From Sacculina carcini (lineage: Eukaryota; Arthropoda; Thecostraca; Sacculinidae): a stretch of DNA of 64,000 nt. Every line of letters starts with the position of its first letter. The first letter of the stretch is position 1. The translations under genes and the position numbers were made by a program. Location of the stretch: contig OU696588.1 of assembly GCA_916048095.2 (NCBI GenBank), positions 4,748,501 to 4,812,500 on the forward strand, given 5' to 3'. Positions 1 through 11,310 of this stretch are shown in pieces. The notes beneath the pieces are model-generated. The model made no database searches. It was given only the letters and a program-made list of their open reading frames with translations, and had not been told where the DNA came from.

Positions 1-342
1 TTTGCCGAGTTTTGATACAGGTTATGAGCTTAGTGTTGAAGTGTCCTCTCTTCTTTCCCATCAAGCTGTCATTCAGGTATTAGTTTACATTATGTAAGAT
101 TGTTACATGGCTTGTTCCACTCGTCGATGCTTATGTGTAGGCAAAACTGTCCACTTATTAATGTCTCGTATGTCAGGAGTTTTGTTCTGTTTGTAGTCAT
201 GTGTATCTCGACTCTGTACTTGTATATGATGATGTGTGTGTGTGTGTGTGTGTGAATATTTCTTGGTAAATAAATGTTAATAGTTCATACTTTTGATGAA
301 TATTAAGTATAATATTCTTTTGCTCTCGTTCTCCGTCTTTCA

Positions 343-346
<4 letters not shown>

Positions 347-418
<72 letters not shown>

Positions 419-420
419 GT

Positions 421-474
<54 letters not shown>
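347..474. repeat. (TA)n then (TG)n microsatellite
   Basis: About 66 bases of pure TA pass into about 60 bases of TG immediately 5' of the splice-site array. The first 340 bases of the window contain no exon that I can support. Confidence 0.95.
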
Positions 475-475
<1 letters not shown>

Positions 476-477
<2 letters not shown>

Positions 478-795
478 AGGAGTAACAAGATGTTGAATAT
501 GTGTGTGTGTGTGTGTGTGTGTGTGTTCCAGGAGTAACAAGATGTTGACTGTGTGTGTGTGTGTGTGTGTGTCAGGAGTAACAAGATGTTGACTGTGTGT
601 GTGTGTGTGTCCAGGAGTAACAAGATGTTGACTGTGTGTGTGTGTGTGTCAGGAGTAACAAGATGTTGACTGTGTGTGTGTGTGTGTGTGTCCAGGAGTA
701 ACAAGATGTTGACTGTGTGTGTGTGTGTGTCAGGAGTAACAAGATGTTGACTGTTTGTGTGTGTGTGTTCCAGGAGTAACAAGATGTTGACGGCA
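476..795 (+). repeat. Tandem array of a piwi 3' splice site (8 copies)
   Basis: The block (TG)n-cag-GAGTAACAAGATGTTGA occurs at about 476, 530, 572, 612, 650, 694, 731 and 771. Only the last copy continues into coding sequence (ACGGCAGTTAATC). Each copy has its own TG tract and AG, so all are acceptor-like. Unit length varies with the number of TG repeats. Confidence 0.95.
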
Positions 796-2679
796 GTTAA
801 TCTGCAGCGCTGGGTGTTGGTTTTTCTCAACCGCAACGCGCACGTGGCGCGCCAGTTTGTCGACTGTTTGTTGCAGTGTGGGCCGGCGCTCGGCATGCAG
901 GTGGCGCCACCTATCATGGTCGAACTGGCCAACGAACGCACCGAAACGTTCATCTCCGAGCTGCGACGTCGCATCAAGCCAGATGTCAGTCTCTCTGTCT
1001 GTCTGTCTGTGTTTCTGTCTGTCATTTATAGCAGTGATATCTCTTTTGTCGGCTGGTCTGGTGATTATCAGTTTGCAAGTGGGTCATTTGTGATGCATAT
1101 TCTGCTGAAGTTGCAACGTTTCCTGCTTTGTTAAATTCAGTTTCTCAATTCAGATTAATTTCTTAATTATTAATTTTCAAAATTCAGTTTCTTACAAAAA
1201 AACAACTTTCTTCTCTTTCATACAAAAGAAACAAAATAGAAAACGCTGTAGACTTGAACAGAACGTGTACTACTATTATTATAATATTATTATTATTATT
1301 ATTAACTAGAGAGTGAGACGATGTCATGAGACAAATACAGCATTCAACCACTCACTCACACACACTGTCTTTCATATTATTTCTATTATTCCTCGGGTAC
1401 ACAAACGTCTTCATTCATCAGTCAGTTTCCACTTGTGTTTGTCTTGTACGAAGAACAGCGAACACTGAAAACAATGGCCTTTGTCAGTGTTTGTTATTGA
1501 AATTGGTGGTCAGTGAGACAGTGACAGTACTGGTATCATTGATACTGTCATGTTTCACCACTAGTATATCCTCTCATGCTTGCAGCGTCGACATGACCGT
1601 GTTGCAAGTGTTGATTGCATGATGCACATGCAATCTTGATAATCAAGCACACTGCTGATAACACACAACACGACGGTGCTTGTTCTTGTGCGACAGCCAC
1701 CCATCATTTTACACAAGTCAAGCTGCGCGATTCAAGCCTACATAAATCACAGATTCATATATTCATAGATCATACTACTTCAACCAACCTACACACACAT
1801 ATATATAGAATATATAGATAACGTTTTATATGCAAATATAGATACATAGAAGCGAAATGTATATTTTCTACCGAGCCTTAGCGAGGCAATACAATATCTT
1901 TGCCAGCCAGCGTTATGTGGAGAGCCAAGGGCTAAATCCCACTGACACACACGCGCATGTGTGTGTGTGTGTGTGTGTTGACAGGTACAGCTACTGGTCA
2001 CTCTGATGCCATCTCAGCGCGAGGACAGATACGCGGCCATCAAGCGCCTGTGCTATGTTGAAATGCCCGTCGCCAACCAGGTGCGTCTCGGTGTGGCCGC
2101 GCTGTGTGCTGATGTGTGTTTGTACGTGGACGTGCTGCTGTGTGTGTATGTGTGTTTGATGTTGTTGTGTGTGTGTGTGTGTGTTGTTGTGTATGTGTGT
2201 TTGTTGTTGTTGTGTGTGTGTGTGTGTGTTGCTGTATGTCGGCGTGTTTGTGTGTGCTTGTTTGTATGTCGATGTGTTTGTGTGTGTTTGTGTCAGGTGG
2301 TGAATTTTCGCACGTTAAACAAGGACTTTGGCAAGTTGCGTCCGATCGTCTTCAAGATCGCCATGCAGATCAACTGCAAACTGGGCGGCGAACTGTGGGC
2401 GTGCAAGTCTCCGCTGGTAATAATTCACTCTCTCTCTCATCCTCTCTGGTTCTTCATGAACTGTGGGTGTGCAAGTCTCCACTGGTAATAATTCTCTCTG
2501 TCTCTCTCTCTCTCTCTCTGGTTCTTCATGAACTGTGGGCGTGCAAGTCTCCACTGGTAATAATTCACTCTCTCTCTCTCTGTTTCTCTCTCTCTGGCTC
2601 TTCATGTTCTCATGCACCACACAATTAGCTGTGTTTGTTGGCTTCACTCTGACACGCTCGGCACACCAGTCCACTCTTA

Positions 2680-2725
<46 letters not shown>

Positions 2726-5700
2726 TCTTGAAGTTATTCACATCTGATGTGTGAATGTCGTTGAATCCACACACAGCAAACACACACACACACCGGCACA
2801 CACGGGCGGGTAGTGTTTAATGAGTTATGTGTTGTGTTGTGTTGTCAGCGAGGCACGATGGTGTGTGGAGTGGACGTGTATCACCCGGGCACTGGCGCCA
2901 CAGCTTCCAACAAGTCTGTGTTGGCGTTCGTGTCGGCTCTCAACTGCGATCAGACCAGGTACTGTCGGCCAGGCTGGACGGGGCTTAGTTCTGCTGTCAA
3001 TATGTGATCGATGTGTGTGTGTGTAGTCACCCAGTTGTTCTACAGCAGTAGTTGCCAACCTTTTCCAGCTTACTGCCCAGTGTAGCATGTTACACCTTTC
3101 ACAAAATGTAGTCAACATTGATATGTGTGGATAAACTGAAACACTAGACAGGATTACCTCTCGTTACCCCCTAGAATTGCTAAATACCCCAGGTTGGAAC
3201 CCAATGTTCCACAGGATATCATGAGCTAGGCTCGCTCCAGCCTATCTTCCACTTTTCACCAAGCTTATACTTGAAGGCGCCCAAAGTCTCAGCTTCAACT
3301 ATTTTGCCATCCAATTGATTCCATTTTTCAGCAATCCTAATTGGAAAACTATACTTTGTGTGTGTCAGGTTTTACTCGCAGGCTCGCTATCATCGTGCAG
3401 GCCAGGAGATGGGCGACACTTTGTCCACGTGTCTTCTGCAAGCCGCTCGCCAATGGCTCAACGTGAGAGACTCACATCGACTCACTAATCATTCACTCAC
3501 TAATCATTCACTCACACACCTCAGCTGTGTGGTTTTGGCTGTATGTTATGTTAGCTAGGGCAGTATGTTATGTTAGCTAGGACAGTATGTTATGTTAGCT
3601 AGGGCAGTATATTATGTTAGCGAGGACAGTATGTTATGTTAGCGAGGACAGTATGTTATGTTAGCGAGGATAGTATGTTATGTTAGCGAGGATAGTATGT
3701 TATGTTAGCGAGGATAGTATGTTATGTTAGCGAGGATAGTTTGTTATGTTAGCGAGGATAGTTTGTTATGTTAGCGAGGACAGTATGTTATGTTAGCGAG
3801 GATAGTATGTTATGTTAGCGAGGATAGTATGTTATGTTAGCTAGGATAGTATGTTATGTTAGCTAGGACAGTATGTTATGTTAGCTAGGATATTATGTTA
3901 TGTTAGCGAGGATAGTATGTTATGTTAGCTAGGATAGTATGTTATGTTAGCTAGGACATTATGTTATGTTAGCAAGCATAGTATGTAATGTTAGCTAGGA
4001 CAGTATGTTATGTTAGCGAGGATATTATGTTATGTTAGCGAGGACATTATGTTATGTTAGCGAGGATAGTATGTTATGTTAGCTAGGATAGTATGTTATG
4101 TTAGCTAGGACATTATGTTATGTTAGCTAGGACATTATGTTATGTTAGCGAGGATAGTATGTTATGTTAGCTAGGACATTATGTTATGTTAGCGAGGACA
4201 GTATGTTGTGTTAGCGAGGGAGGGTTCAGTTTATTCTTGGCTGGTGATTTCTCCTCGAGCTTGATTACTGGCTTGTTCTCGTGTTTCTTTCTGCATCCCA
4301 ACACAACATTGTTGCTATCAACCAACCGTTCACTCATCTTTGACACGTGTGTTTGTGTGAATTATATACATGAATTATCTGCAATATTGGTACGTTTGTA
4401 TTTATATCTGTTTGTGTGTTTGTGCGTGTGAGCATTTTTGAGGTACTCGGGTGAAGAGCGCGATATAAATGTTTTAATGTAATATAATATGTGTGTGTGT
4501 GTGTGTGTGTGTGTCAGTCGAACGGTTCGTTGCCACAGAATATTGTGGTGTTTCGTGACGGAGTGGGAGATGGTCAATTACGCGGCGCCATCATACTGGA
4601 GGTGCTCTCTCTCACTCTCTCACTCACTCTCTCACTCTGCCACTCTTCCTTCCTCCTGTCCTCCTGTCCGTGCTGTCAACTACCAACTGTGTTTGTGTGT
4701 GTTTTTTTCTTTTCACCGAGTTGATTTTAACAGCAATCAGTCAAGAGCTCGTCTTTCCCGCATTCCAGTTGTGATGACTATTTTGTCAAGCTTTTCATTG
4801 TGTTCTGGTTTGTTATGTGGACCGGAATTTTGTTGATGCTTCTGTTTGGAAGGCTATATTTCTCTATATCTTCTTTAATTCTTAAATTCGATTCTGTTTA
4901 AGTTTTTGTTAATACCTCGTATAGATGTTGGTGATTTTCAATAACTATTCTTGTCCAATTTTTTGTTTTCCAGTCAGGCATTTGAATAGCATAATTATGT
5001 CTTCCTTTTGTCTTGTTTGTTCCAGTGTGGTTAATTTTAGTGTGTGTGTGTGTGTTGTGTAGGTGAGTCAGTATGAGTCTGTGTTGAGTTCGCTGGGTGA
5101 CGAGTACAAGCCCAACTTGTACGTGGTTGTCGTTCAGAAGCGAATCAACGCGCGTTTCTTCCAGGAACAAGTGAGATGTCCTCTCTCACTCTCCTCACAT
5201 ACACACACGCACACACACATACACACGAACTACCAGGTGATTGTGTTCTTCACTACGAGATCATTTCTTGTCACCTGTGGTGTGTGTGTATTTATAAATT
5301 TCAGTTTATTGGCATGCACAGGTGATCAAAACATCAATTTCAAGTTGTGAAGGATGACATGGGACAATAGGCAGATAGGGCTCATATACGATATATACAA
5401 GTAAACGCTTGAAAACATGTCTACAAATAGGTATTTTTATGAGAGCAAAATTGAATGCCTCCAGTGAGCTTGATTCCCTAATATTTTATCAATGAAAAGT
5501 GGCAAATTGTTCCAGATTGTTCTTGTAAAGTAGGCAGTTTCGAAACAAAGTTGGTCTGAAGTTGGGTAGAATAGCATAATATCTGTTGCTCATAATAAGA
5601 TCACAATTATCGTGTCGGATGGAAAATGTCCTCGTCTCGGCGTGTGTGAGCAATCTATAGATCAGAATAATGGCAAAATATTAGCTGATGCAGCTGAAGA

Positions 5701-7265
5701 TGAACATTGGTGTGGAGATGTGCAGGATTCTGGTTGATTCGAATGTCCTCAAACTCATACATTAAGTCCATGTCACTTATCAGGCCTGAAATACTAGGTT
5801 TTAGTAGTACTGCAGTCCAATAAGCACATGCAAAATTTGAACTTTTCTCCGGTAGTATTTTTCTATTGCTCTGTTTGTTCCACATATGCGATATGTTGAA
5901 ATAATAAGTTCTTTCCTATCCATTACGTGTTAATTTACGTTTTTCATCAAACTATTGCACATATTTGTACTTTATCAACATTGATATAATGCATATAATG
6001 AAGCTTTTTTTATAAAAATTTGGCAGTCTCATATTTATACCCCCTGAAATATATCTGGCCATTAAGCCAAGCATGGAAAATATGCTGTGGAATTTTCTAT
6101 TGAAATATGAGCTTAATGCTCGGCATCTGTGGTACTCTGTTTTCTGCCACAGTATTTTGTCAATTAGCAGGGTGAAGTATACACACTCACATCGTATATG
6201 AGTGTATGTGTGTGTATGTATATGAGTGTGTGTATGTGTGTGTGTGTGTGTGTGTGACAGGGTCGTAGCATGGTGAACGTGGGCGGTGGTTGTGTGGTGG
6301 ACCACACTGTGACGGCTCGTAATCAGTACGACTTCTACCTGGTGTCGCAGCACGTGCAACACGGCACCGTGGCGCCCACACACTACGTGGTCGTGCGCCA
6401 CGTGCCCGGCCACTGGCCCCCCGACTATCTGCAGCGGCTCGCCTACCAGTCGTGTCATCTCTACTACAACTGGTGTGGCACCGTGCGTGTGCCGGCCGCC
6501 GTACAGGTGTGTCTTGCTTGTGTGTCGCTGTGTTTTGTTTGTGGGTGTTTTGTTGTTATGTTGTGGCTGAATTGTAATGGTGGAACGATGTGTGGTGTGG
6601 AGTGCAGTGGTTCCCAACCTTTTCTAGTCTGCCTACGCCCTTGGCAAGCCTATCAAAAGTTCCCGGCACCCTTATAATTGAATATATATTTAAAATCCCC
6701 GTTGTTTTTATTATATATTTTTTTAGTTTCGATATTTTGCATCGGTGTGACAACACTTTATACATAGATATGAAAACTCCTTGCTTTTTGCTCTGGTTTC
6801 GTTGAGGGAGTGGTGTTCATGCAAGTGCATGCAAGTGGTGCGGTCTTGCAGGCGCGCGCGGCACAGCCATATCCCACGCACGTCTTTCAATACACTTTTC
6901 TGGACTCTCTGTGACATATGTGTTGTCTATTTTGTGTATGTGTGTGTGTGTGTGTGTGTGTGTTTGTCAGTCAATCAGGCTTATTCTTGTCTTTCTACAC
7001 TCTTGGGCACTTCAACACTGCACAATTGCGTTCTGTTGTTTGAGCTCAGGCGAAATAATCATGTGTGTGTGTGTGTGTGTGTGCATGTGTGTGTGTCTAC
7101 ATGTGTGTGTGTCTGCATGTGTGTGTCTGCATGTGTGTGTGTGCATGTGTGTGTGTGTGTGTGTCTGCATGTGTACAGTACGCACATCGGCTGGCGTTCA
7201 TGGTGGGACAGGTACTACACGACTGTCCCAATGAACAAATGTCATCTCGCCTATTCTACCTGTAA
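774..7265 (+). CDS. piwi: Piwi-clade Argonaute, C-terminal half (MID and PIWI domains), 9 exons
   Basis: Seen: coding exons at 774-984, 1985-2080, 2297-2416, 2849-2958, 3369-3462, 4518-4601, 5063-5170, 6261-6506 and 7179-7265 (stop TAA), all with GT/AG junctions and matching phases, encode about 384 residues. The first exon is MID-like ([21 protein letters not shown]). NCKLGGELW and DGVGDGQL are Piwi-clade rather than Ago-clade signatures, and the protein ends SSRLFYL like other Piwis. The slicer tetrad is complete: Asp in GVDVYH (2873-2875), Glu in GQEMGD (3406-3408), Asp in FRDGVGDG (4557-4559) and His in YAHRLAF (7185-7187). Known of the family: Piwi proteins load piRNAs and silence transposons, mainly in germline or stem cells, by RNA-guided cleavage and transcriptional silencing. 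Inferred: this copy is slicer-competent. The N and PAZ domains (about 450 residues) must lie left of the window. Two of its splice junctions are tandemly multiplied. Confidence 0.95.
2389..2570 (+). repeat. Triplicated exon end plus 5' splice site in piwi
   Basis: The last 27 bases of the third listed piwi exon, with the donor (AAGTCTCCGCTG|gtaataattc), recur twice downstream, at about 2456-2500 and 2527-2565. The copies have CCACTG in place of CCGCTG and are separated by TC-rich DNA. Both extra copies keep gtaata intact. Confidence 0.9.
3046..3206. mobile_element. hAT-type MITE, 161 bp
   Basis: The left end CAGTAGTTGCCAACCTTTT and the right end (reverse complement CATTGGGTTCCAACCTG) form imperfect terminal inverted repeats of the common hAT type. 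The flanks TTCTACAG (3038-3045) and TTCCACAG (3207-3214) make an 8-bp target duplication with one mismatch. It lies in a piwi intron. Confidence 0.7.
3219..3357 (-). pseudogene. LINE ORF2 C-terminal remnant in a piwi intron
   Basis: The minus strand reads [17 protein letters not shown] and continues to GEKWKIGW before a stop at 3219-3221. This matches the conserved W-N-x-L C-terminus of CR1/Jockey-group LINE proteins. Only about 45 residues survive. The neighbouring hAT MITE is inserted next to its 3' end. Confidence 0.7.
3541..4214. repeat. 22-bp minisatellite (GTTATGTTAGCGAGGATAGTAT)n
   Basis: About 30 copies with C/T variation at AGCKAGGAY lie in the piwi intron between the exons carrying the catalytic Glu and the second Asp. 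The spacers are not unique, so this is not a CRISPR array. Confidence 0.95.
4436..4490 (+). mobile_element. LINE/SINE 3'-tail remnant
   Basis: The string GAAGAGCGCGATATAAATG followed by TAAT-rich sequence is the kind of 3' terminus seen on many invertebrate retroposons. No coding part is attached. Confidence 0.4.
6606..6690 (+). mobile_element. hAT-like terminus (CAGTGGTTCCCAACCTTTT)
   Basis: This is a typical hAT terminal repeat. I could not find a matching right end or target duplication. It lies in the last piwi intron. Confidence 0.45.
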
Positions 7266-7558
7266 AACCAACTTTCACACACACACACACACACGTGTAT
7301 ATACTATGTGAGCTCTTGTTACGACGTGTCGTGTGTGTGTGTGTTTGCGACGATGTTGTTCTTGATGAGGCTTGTGTTCTTGTTGATGTTTTCACTCGAG
7401 AAGCGCGTGCTTATGTGTGTGTGTGTGTGGGTCACTGTGCTCTCACACAGGCTGTCATTTTGTTTGGCGTTGTATTTGCGAGCGTGTTCATCGTTATGTG
7501 TATATATTTTATGTGGAGAAATTACATTTTTGTTCAGAAAGTCGTGTTTGTTTATATA

Positions 7559-7737
7559 TACTGGCATGGGTGTAGATACTGGGGGTATGAATATGCAATT
7601 ATACCCCCCAAGAATTTGCTGAATTCAGTTCAAATTGGGTATATTGTTATTAACTTTGTAGTCAACTTGGAACACTAATACATGATGGCTGTCATCCCCC
7701 CCGAGCCTCGACACAAATCCACACCCTTGCACACTGT
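7559..7737. mobile_element. Dispersed repeat, hAT-like MITE (copy 1)
   Basis: It begins ACTGGCATGGGTGTAGATAC and ends CACACCCTTGCACACTG, which is a rough inverted match. Sequence from both ends recurs in the opposite orientation at about 37870-38195 (the strings GATGGCTGTCAT and CGAGCCTCGAC are shared). This copy is internally shorter. Confidence 0.55.
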
Positions 7738-7796
7738 TTTTAGTACACGCAAGCGAATTTTCCATCAAGTAATTTCTCTATCATCCGATATTTTAT

Positions 7797-10700
7797 CTCT
7801 GTGGAGGGGGATCAGAATACCTCCACCGCACCCCTGCGTGTCGTAAGAGGCGACTGATGGGTTGTCGGCGACTAAACCGGCTCCCCCACTGGTTCCTATC
7901 AGTGCGGAGGGTGGCTAAACACCCTGCAGGACGAAATACAAAACCTGTCAAAGGGCGGATGAGCTTTTAACTAAAGCCAACGGCCATTTAGCTCGAGGAT
8001 GGAATATGAATTTCGTTGCCATAGCTGTGTGTCCCAGTCTTCCAGCGATGTTCCCATTCTCATCTGTTTAACGGGCTGCACGTTAGACTCTTCCTCTCTT
8101 TCCTTCTTTTCTTGCCGCAATCTCAAGCTGTGTAGGCAGGGTGAGGAGATGGATGATGGAAGCGGCCTTGTTTGTCATCGTGACTGTCAGGGTCCGTGCT
8201 TCTGGGCGTACTCACGGTTCCACAAACTAATTGCCTTACCTGGTGTAGCGGCACCTCCAGGAATGACCTTTTGATCCGCCAACTCAAACATCTTTTCATG
8301 GATTTTTCATTGGATTTCACATTTTTTGGACTGTTTTCTATGGATTTATTGACCTCGGCATGTCCTTGGATACGATTTTGTCTTCGTGTTGGATTGTACT
8401 GTTTTGGCTTATTACTCCTCTGCGGCGACATCGAAACAAATCCCGGGCCTGTGTTTGAGCGGCGGTCATGTAGGGTGTTATGCGCAAACGTTCGCGGCCT
8501 TGCGAAAAACCTCCAGGACATTTCGCTCGTTGCCCAGTCGCATGACATCATCATTTGCTCTGAAACCATTGTGTCCAGTCTTCGCCACAAATCTGAATTG
8601 TTGATTTCTGGATTTTCACAGCCTGCGCTTATCTACCGTGATGCCTCCAAACGCAGACGCGGCATTTCGCTTTATGTACGCAATGGCTTTTCTGCTCACC
8701 GGTACATTAAGTTCGAATGCGACTGTCATGAAGGCCTTGTCATTCGTGTATGTTCAAAGTTGACCAATTATTATATATTCGGCTACTACCGCAACCCGGA
8801 CTCGGACGATTCCATATATGATTGCTTCATTCGTGCAATGTCTGTGATCCAGGAGAACGACCGTAAAGCGGCCTTTGTCCTTGCCGGTGATTTCAACGCA
8901 CATCAGAGCGAATGGTTTTCTAGAAGCCCGACTGATTCACATGGTCGTGCTGCATTAGATTTTGCCAATATCTCCGGTTGTGATCAGCTGGTTACCAGTC
9001 CGACTCATTCATCCGGCAACTGTCTCGATCTGGTTTTCACTGATGTACCTGATGTCGTCAAAGTGACCATCCTCGCTCCACTTGGATCTTCTGATCACTC
9101 TGCTCTGAGCGTTCAGCTCAATCTTCGGCAGTCTGTGCCCGTGCATACGATCAGAAAAGAGGTGTTCATGAAGTCACGTGTTAACTGGGACAATGTAATG
9201 AACGATGTGCGTAACATTCGTCTAGGTGCGATTTTGAGTAGCGACGACCCTGTATCGTCATTAAACGACCAACTGTCAACGATCATATCTTGTCGGGTGC
9301 CCGTTAAGAAACTTTCCTTCCGTTCCAATGATAAGTCCTGGTTCAATGCCGATTGTCATTCTGCCCGTCAAATGAAACAGGCAGCTTACCATCATTGGTC
9401 CAGGTCCAGGACTTCCGAAGCTTGGAATGAGTATGTGACGGCCAGGGCTTCTTGTGCGGCGACTTACCGGCAGGCCGAACGGCAGGGACACAATTCTGCC
9501 AAAGAATTGTTGTCATCGACGTCTGACCCTCACAAATGGTGGTCCACACTCAAGTCCATCATTCACGGTGTGCGAACAACTCTCCCGCCTCTCCTCTCTG
9601 CAACGGGGAAGATGGTGTCAAGTCCGACTGAGAAAGCAGATTTGCTCATGCGTCATTTCGACAGCAAACTCTCTCGTCGTCCTTTATCTACTGATGACAC
9701 TGTATATGATAAACCTGCATTGACAGGAGTGGCTTTCAGATCTAAGGAAGTGAAAAGTCTGCTTGAATCTCTTGACTCCAATGGCGGCACTGATCCTCTG
9801 GGTATGTTTCCCTTATTTCTGAAGAAGACTGCTGTAGCATTGGCTCCAAAACTTAGTGCCGTTTTTAGACGACTAATTAGGCGCGGCAGTTTTCCATCGT
9901 GCTGCCGAATCGCCAATATCACTCCAATTCCAAAAGGTCCTTCGTCATCCGATCCCAGTCAATACCGGCCTATTTCAATAACACCTCTGCTATCCAAGGT
10001 TTTCGAACATGTGGTTTGTCGTCGTCTGGCTCAATACCTTGAAAAACACAGTTTGCTGCCGCCTGATCAATTCGCATATCGCAAAAATTTCGGCACCACG
10101 GACGCCTTGCTCTCCATCACTCATATTGTGCAACGGGTCCTAGATCGAGGACAGGAAGCTGTGATAGTCCAGCTAGACTTTTCAGCCGCATTCGATAGAG
10201 TCAATCACGATGGCCTGATCCAAAAGCTAAAGTCTCTCATGGTCGGAGGAAGAGTCCTATCAGTGATGACCCAATTCCTTCAAGGTCGCAAGCACAGAGT
10301 ATGTGTTGATGGTAGGCACAGTGAATGGCAGGATGTTCACTCGGGTGTTCGCCAAGGGAGTGTATTGGGTCCTCTCTTGTTCAATGTCTACACATCAGAT
10401 CTGCTCAACCTAACTTCGCATCCTGTTTTTGCTTTCGCGGATGATGTAACTATGGTGGCTACCGTTGACACTCCAGAGCGGCGACCCAATGTGAGTTGGT
10501 CACTGAACGAAGACCTGCGCAGAATATCCATATGGTGTGAAACTTGGAATATGAAGCTTAACTCAAAAAATTCGTTTTTGTGTGTTTCACGGTCTCGCAC
10601 ATTGAATCCATCGTTCGATCCTTAGTTGGTTAATGGCTGCGCAGTGGAAGGATGTAACGCAGTCGATATCCTTGGAGTTCGATTCGATTCAAGGCTGACT

Positions 10701-11310
10701 TTTGAGAAACAGGTTCGTCGCCTTGTGGTTTCCGCTTCTCAGAAACTTGGAATTCTTCGAAAGGCATATCGTGTACTCAATGATCGTTCGATATCTGCCT
10801 CGTGTTTGCGCTGCTTCGTTCTTCCTGTTCTCCAGTAGTGCTCCTGTTTGGTCGTCAGCTGCTGATTCGCATCTCTGGCTCATTGACAGAGTTGGCTCCT
10901 CTGCCAGCTTCCTCTGTGCTGGAGATACATGCTAGAATCTTGGTCATCGTAGGGACATCTCCAACGTTTGTATGCTGTTCAAGATATTGGCCAACGAAAG
11001 ACACCCTCTGCACGGTGCTGTGTCTCATCAGCGAAACTTTGCTAAGGTCACTCGACTGGCAGTAAATTCACATTCGCTCTGCCTACAAGAGCCAAAATGC
11101 AGAACGAATCAGTTTAAGCGTAGTTTCGTTGCCAGCTCTGTGCGGTTGTGGAATCAGTTGGATGAGGGTGTGTGCAGGGCCAGCACAGTCCGATCATTCA
11201 AAAGTGCTGCCAACAAAGTTTTGAGAAATTGACGAGTTTAGTTCCACCTAAATTAGTTATTTATTCATTTATTTTGAGATTGACCTATTTATTTATTTAT
11301 ATTATTTATG
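7797..11310 (+). mobile_element. CR1-group APE-type non-LTR retrotransposon with 2A-like motif (decayed)
   Basis: The element has a 5' leader (about 7797-8190) containing a GTGGAGG/CCTCCAC stem and the motif CCCTGCGTGTCGTAAGAGGC. It then has an endonuclease plus reverse transcriptase ORF and a 3' UTR ending in TATTTATTTATATTATTTA. No intact ORF1 is present. A short open stretch at 7999-8274 lies in the leader and resembles nothing I know. The exact 3' end is uncertain: a second tail-like string with (AAT)n occurs near 11690. The element lies just downstream of piwi, in the same orientation. Confidence 0.85.
8196..11232 (+). pseudogene. LINE ORF2: 2A-like leader, AP-endonuclease, reverse transcriptase (interrupted)
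   Basis: One frame is open from 8196 to a TAG at 10623-10625 (809 residues). Residues 66-85 form a Leu-rich stretch ending GDIETNPGP, which matches the 2A consensus DxExNPG|P. From about residue 92 there is an EEP endonuclease (CANVRG, catalytic Glu in CSET, AGDFNAHQSEW, SDHSAL). Reverse transcriptase follows at about residues 555-780, with LDFSAAFDRVNHDGL, GVRQGSVLGPLLFN and the catalytic FADD. After the first stop the same frame continues to a second stop at 10836. A one-base loss near 10842 shifts the rest to another frame, which has a further TAG at 10933-10935 and ends at 11232. Known: 2A peptides cause ribosomal skipping and have been reported in APE-type LINEs of marine invertebrates. 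Inferred: this copy is inactive. The start could instead be one of the downstream Mets at residues 35 or 49. Confidence 0.85.

Noticed and set aside
1..80. Exon-like piece (GTTATGAGC to TTCAG|gtatta) at the left edge
   Set aside because: It has splice-like borders, but its translation does not match the Piwi segment expected before the first solid exon, and it is less GC-rich than the real exons.
3219..3357. Extra piwi exon
   Set aside because: The open frame is on the minus strand and matches a LINE C-terminus. Phases of the flanking piwi exons already join without it.
3541..4214. CRISPR-like regular repeat
   Set aside because: Units are contiguous 22-mers with no unique spacers, and the context is a eukaryotic intron.
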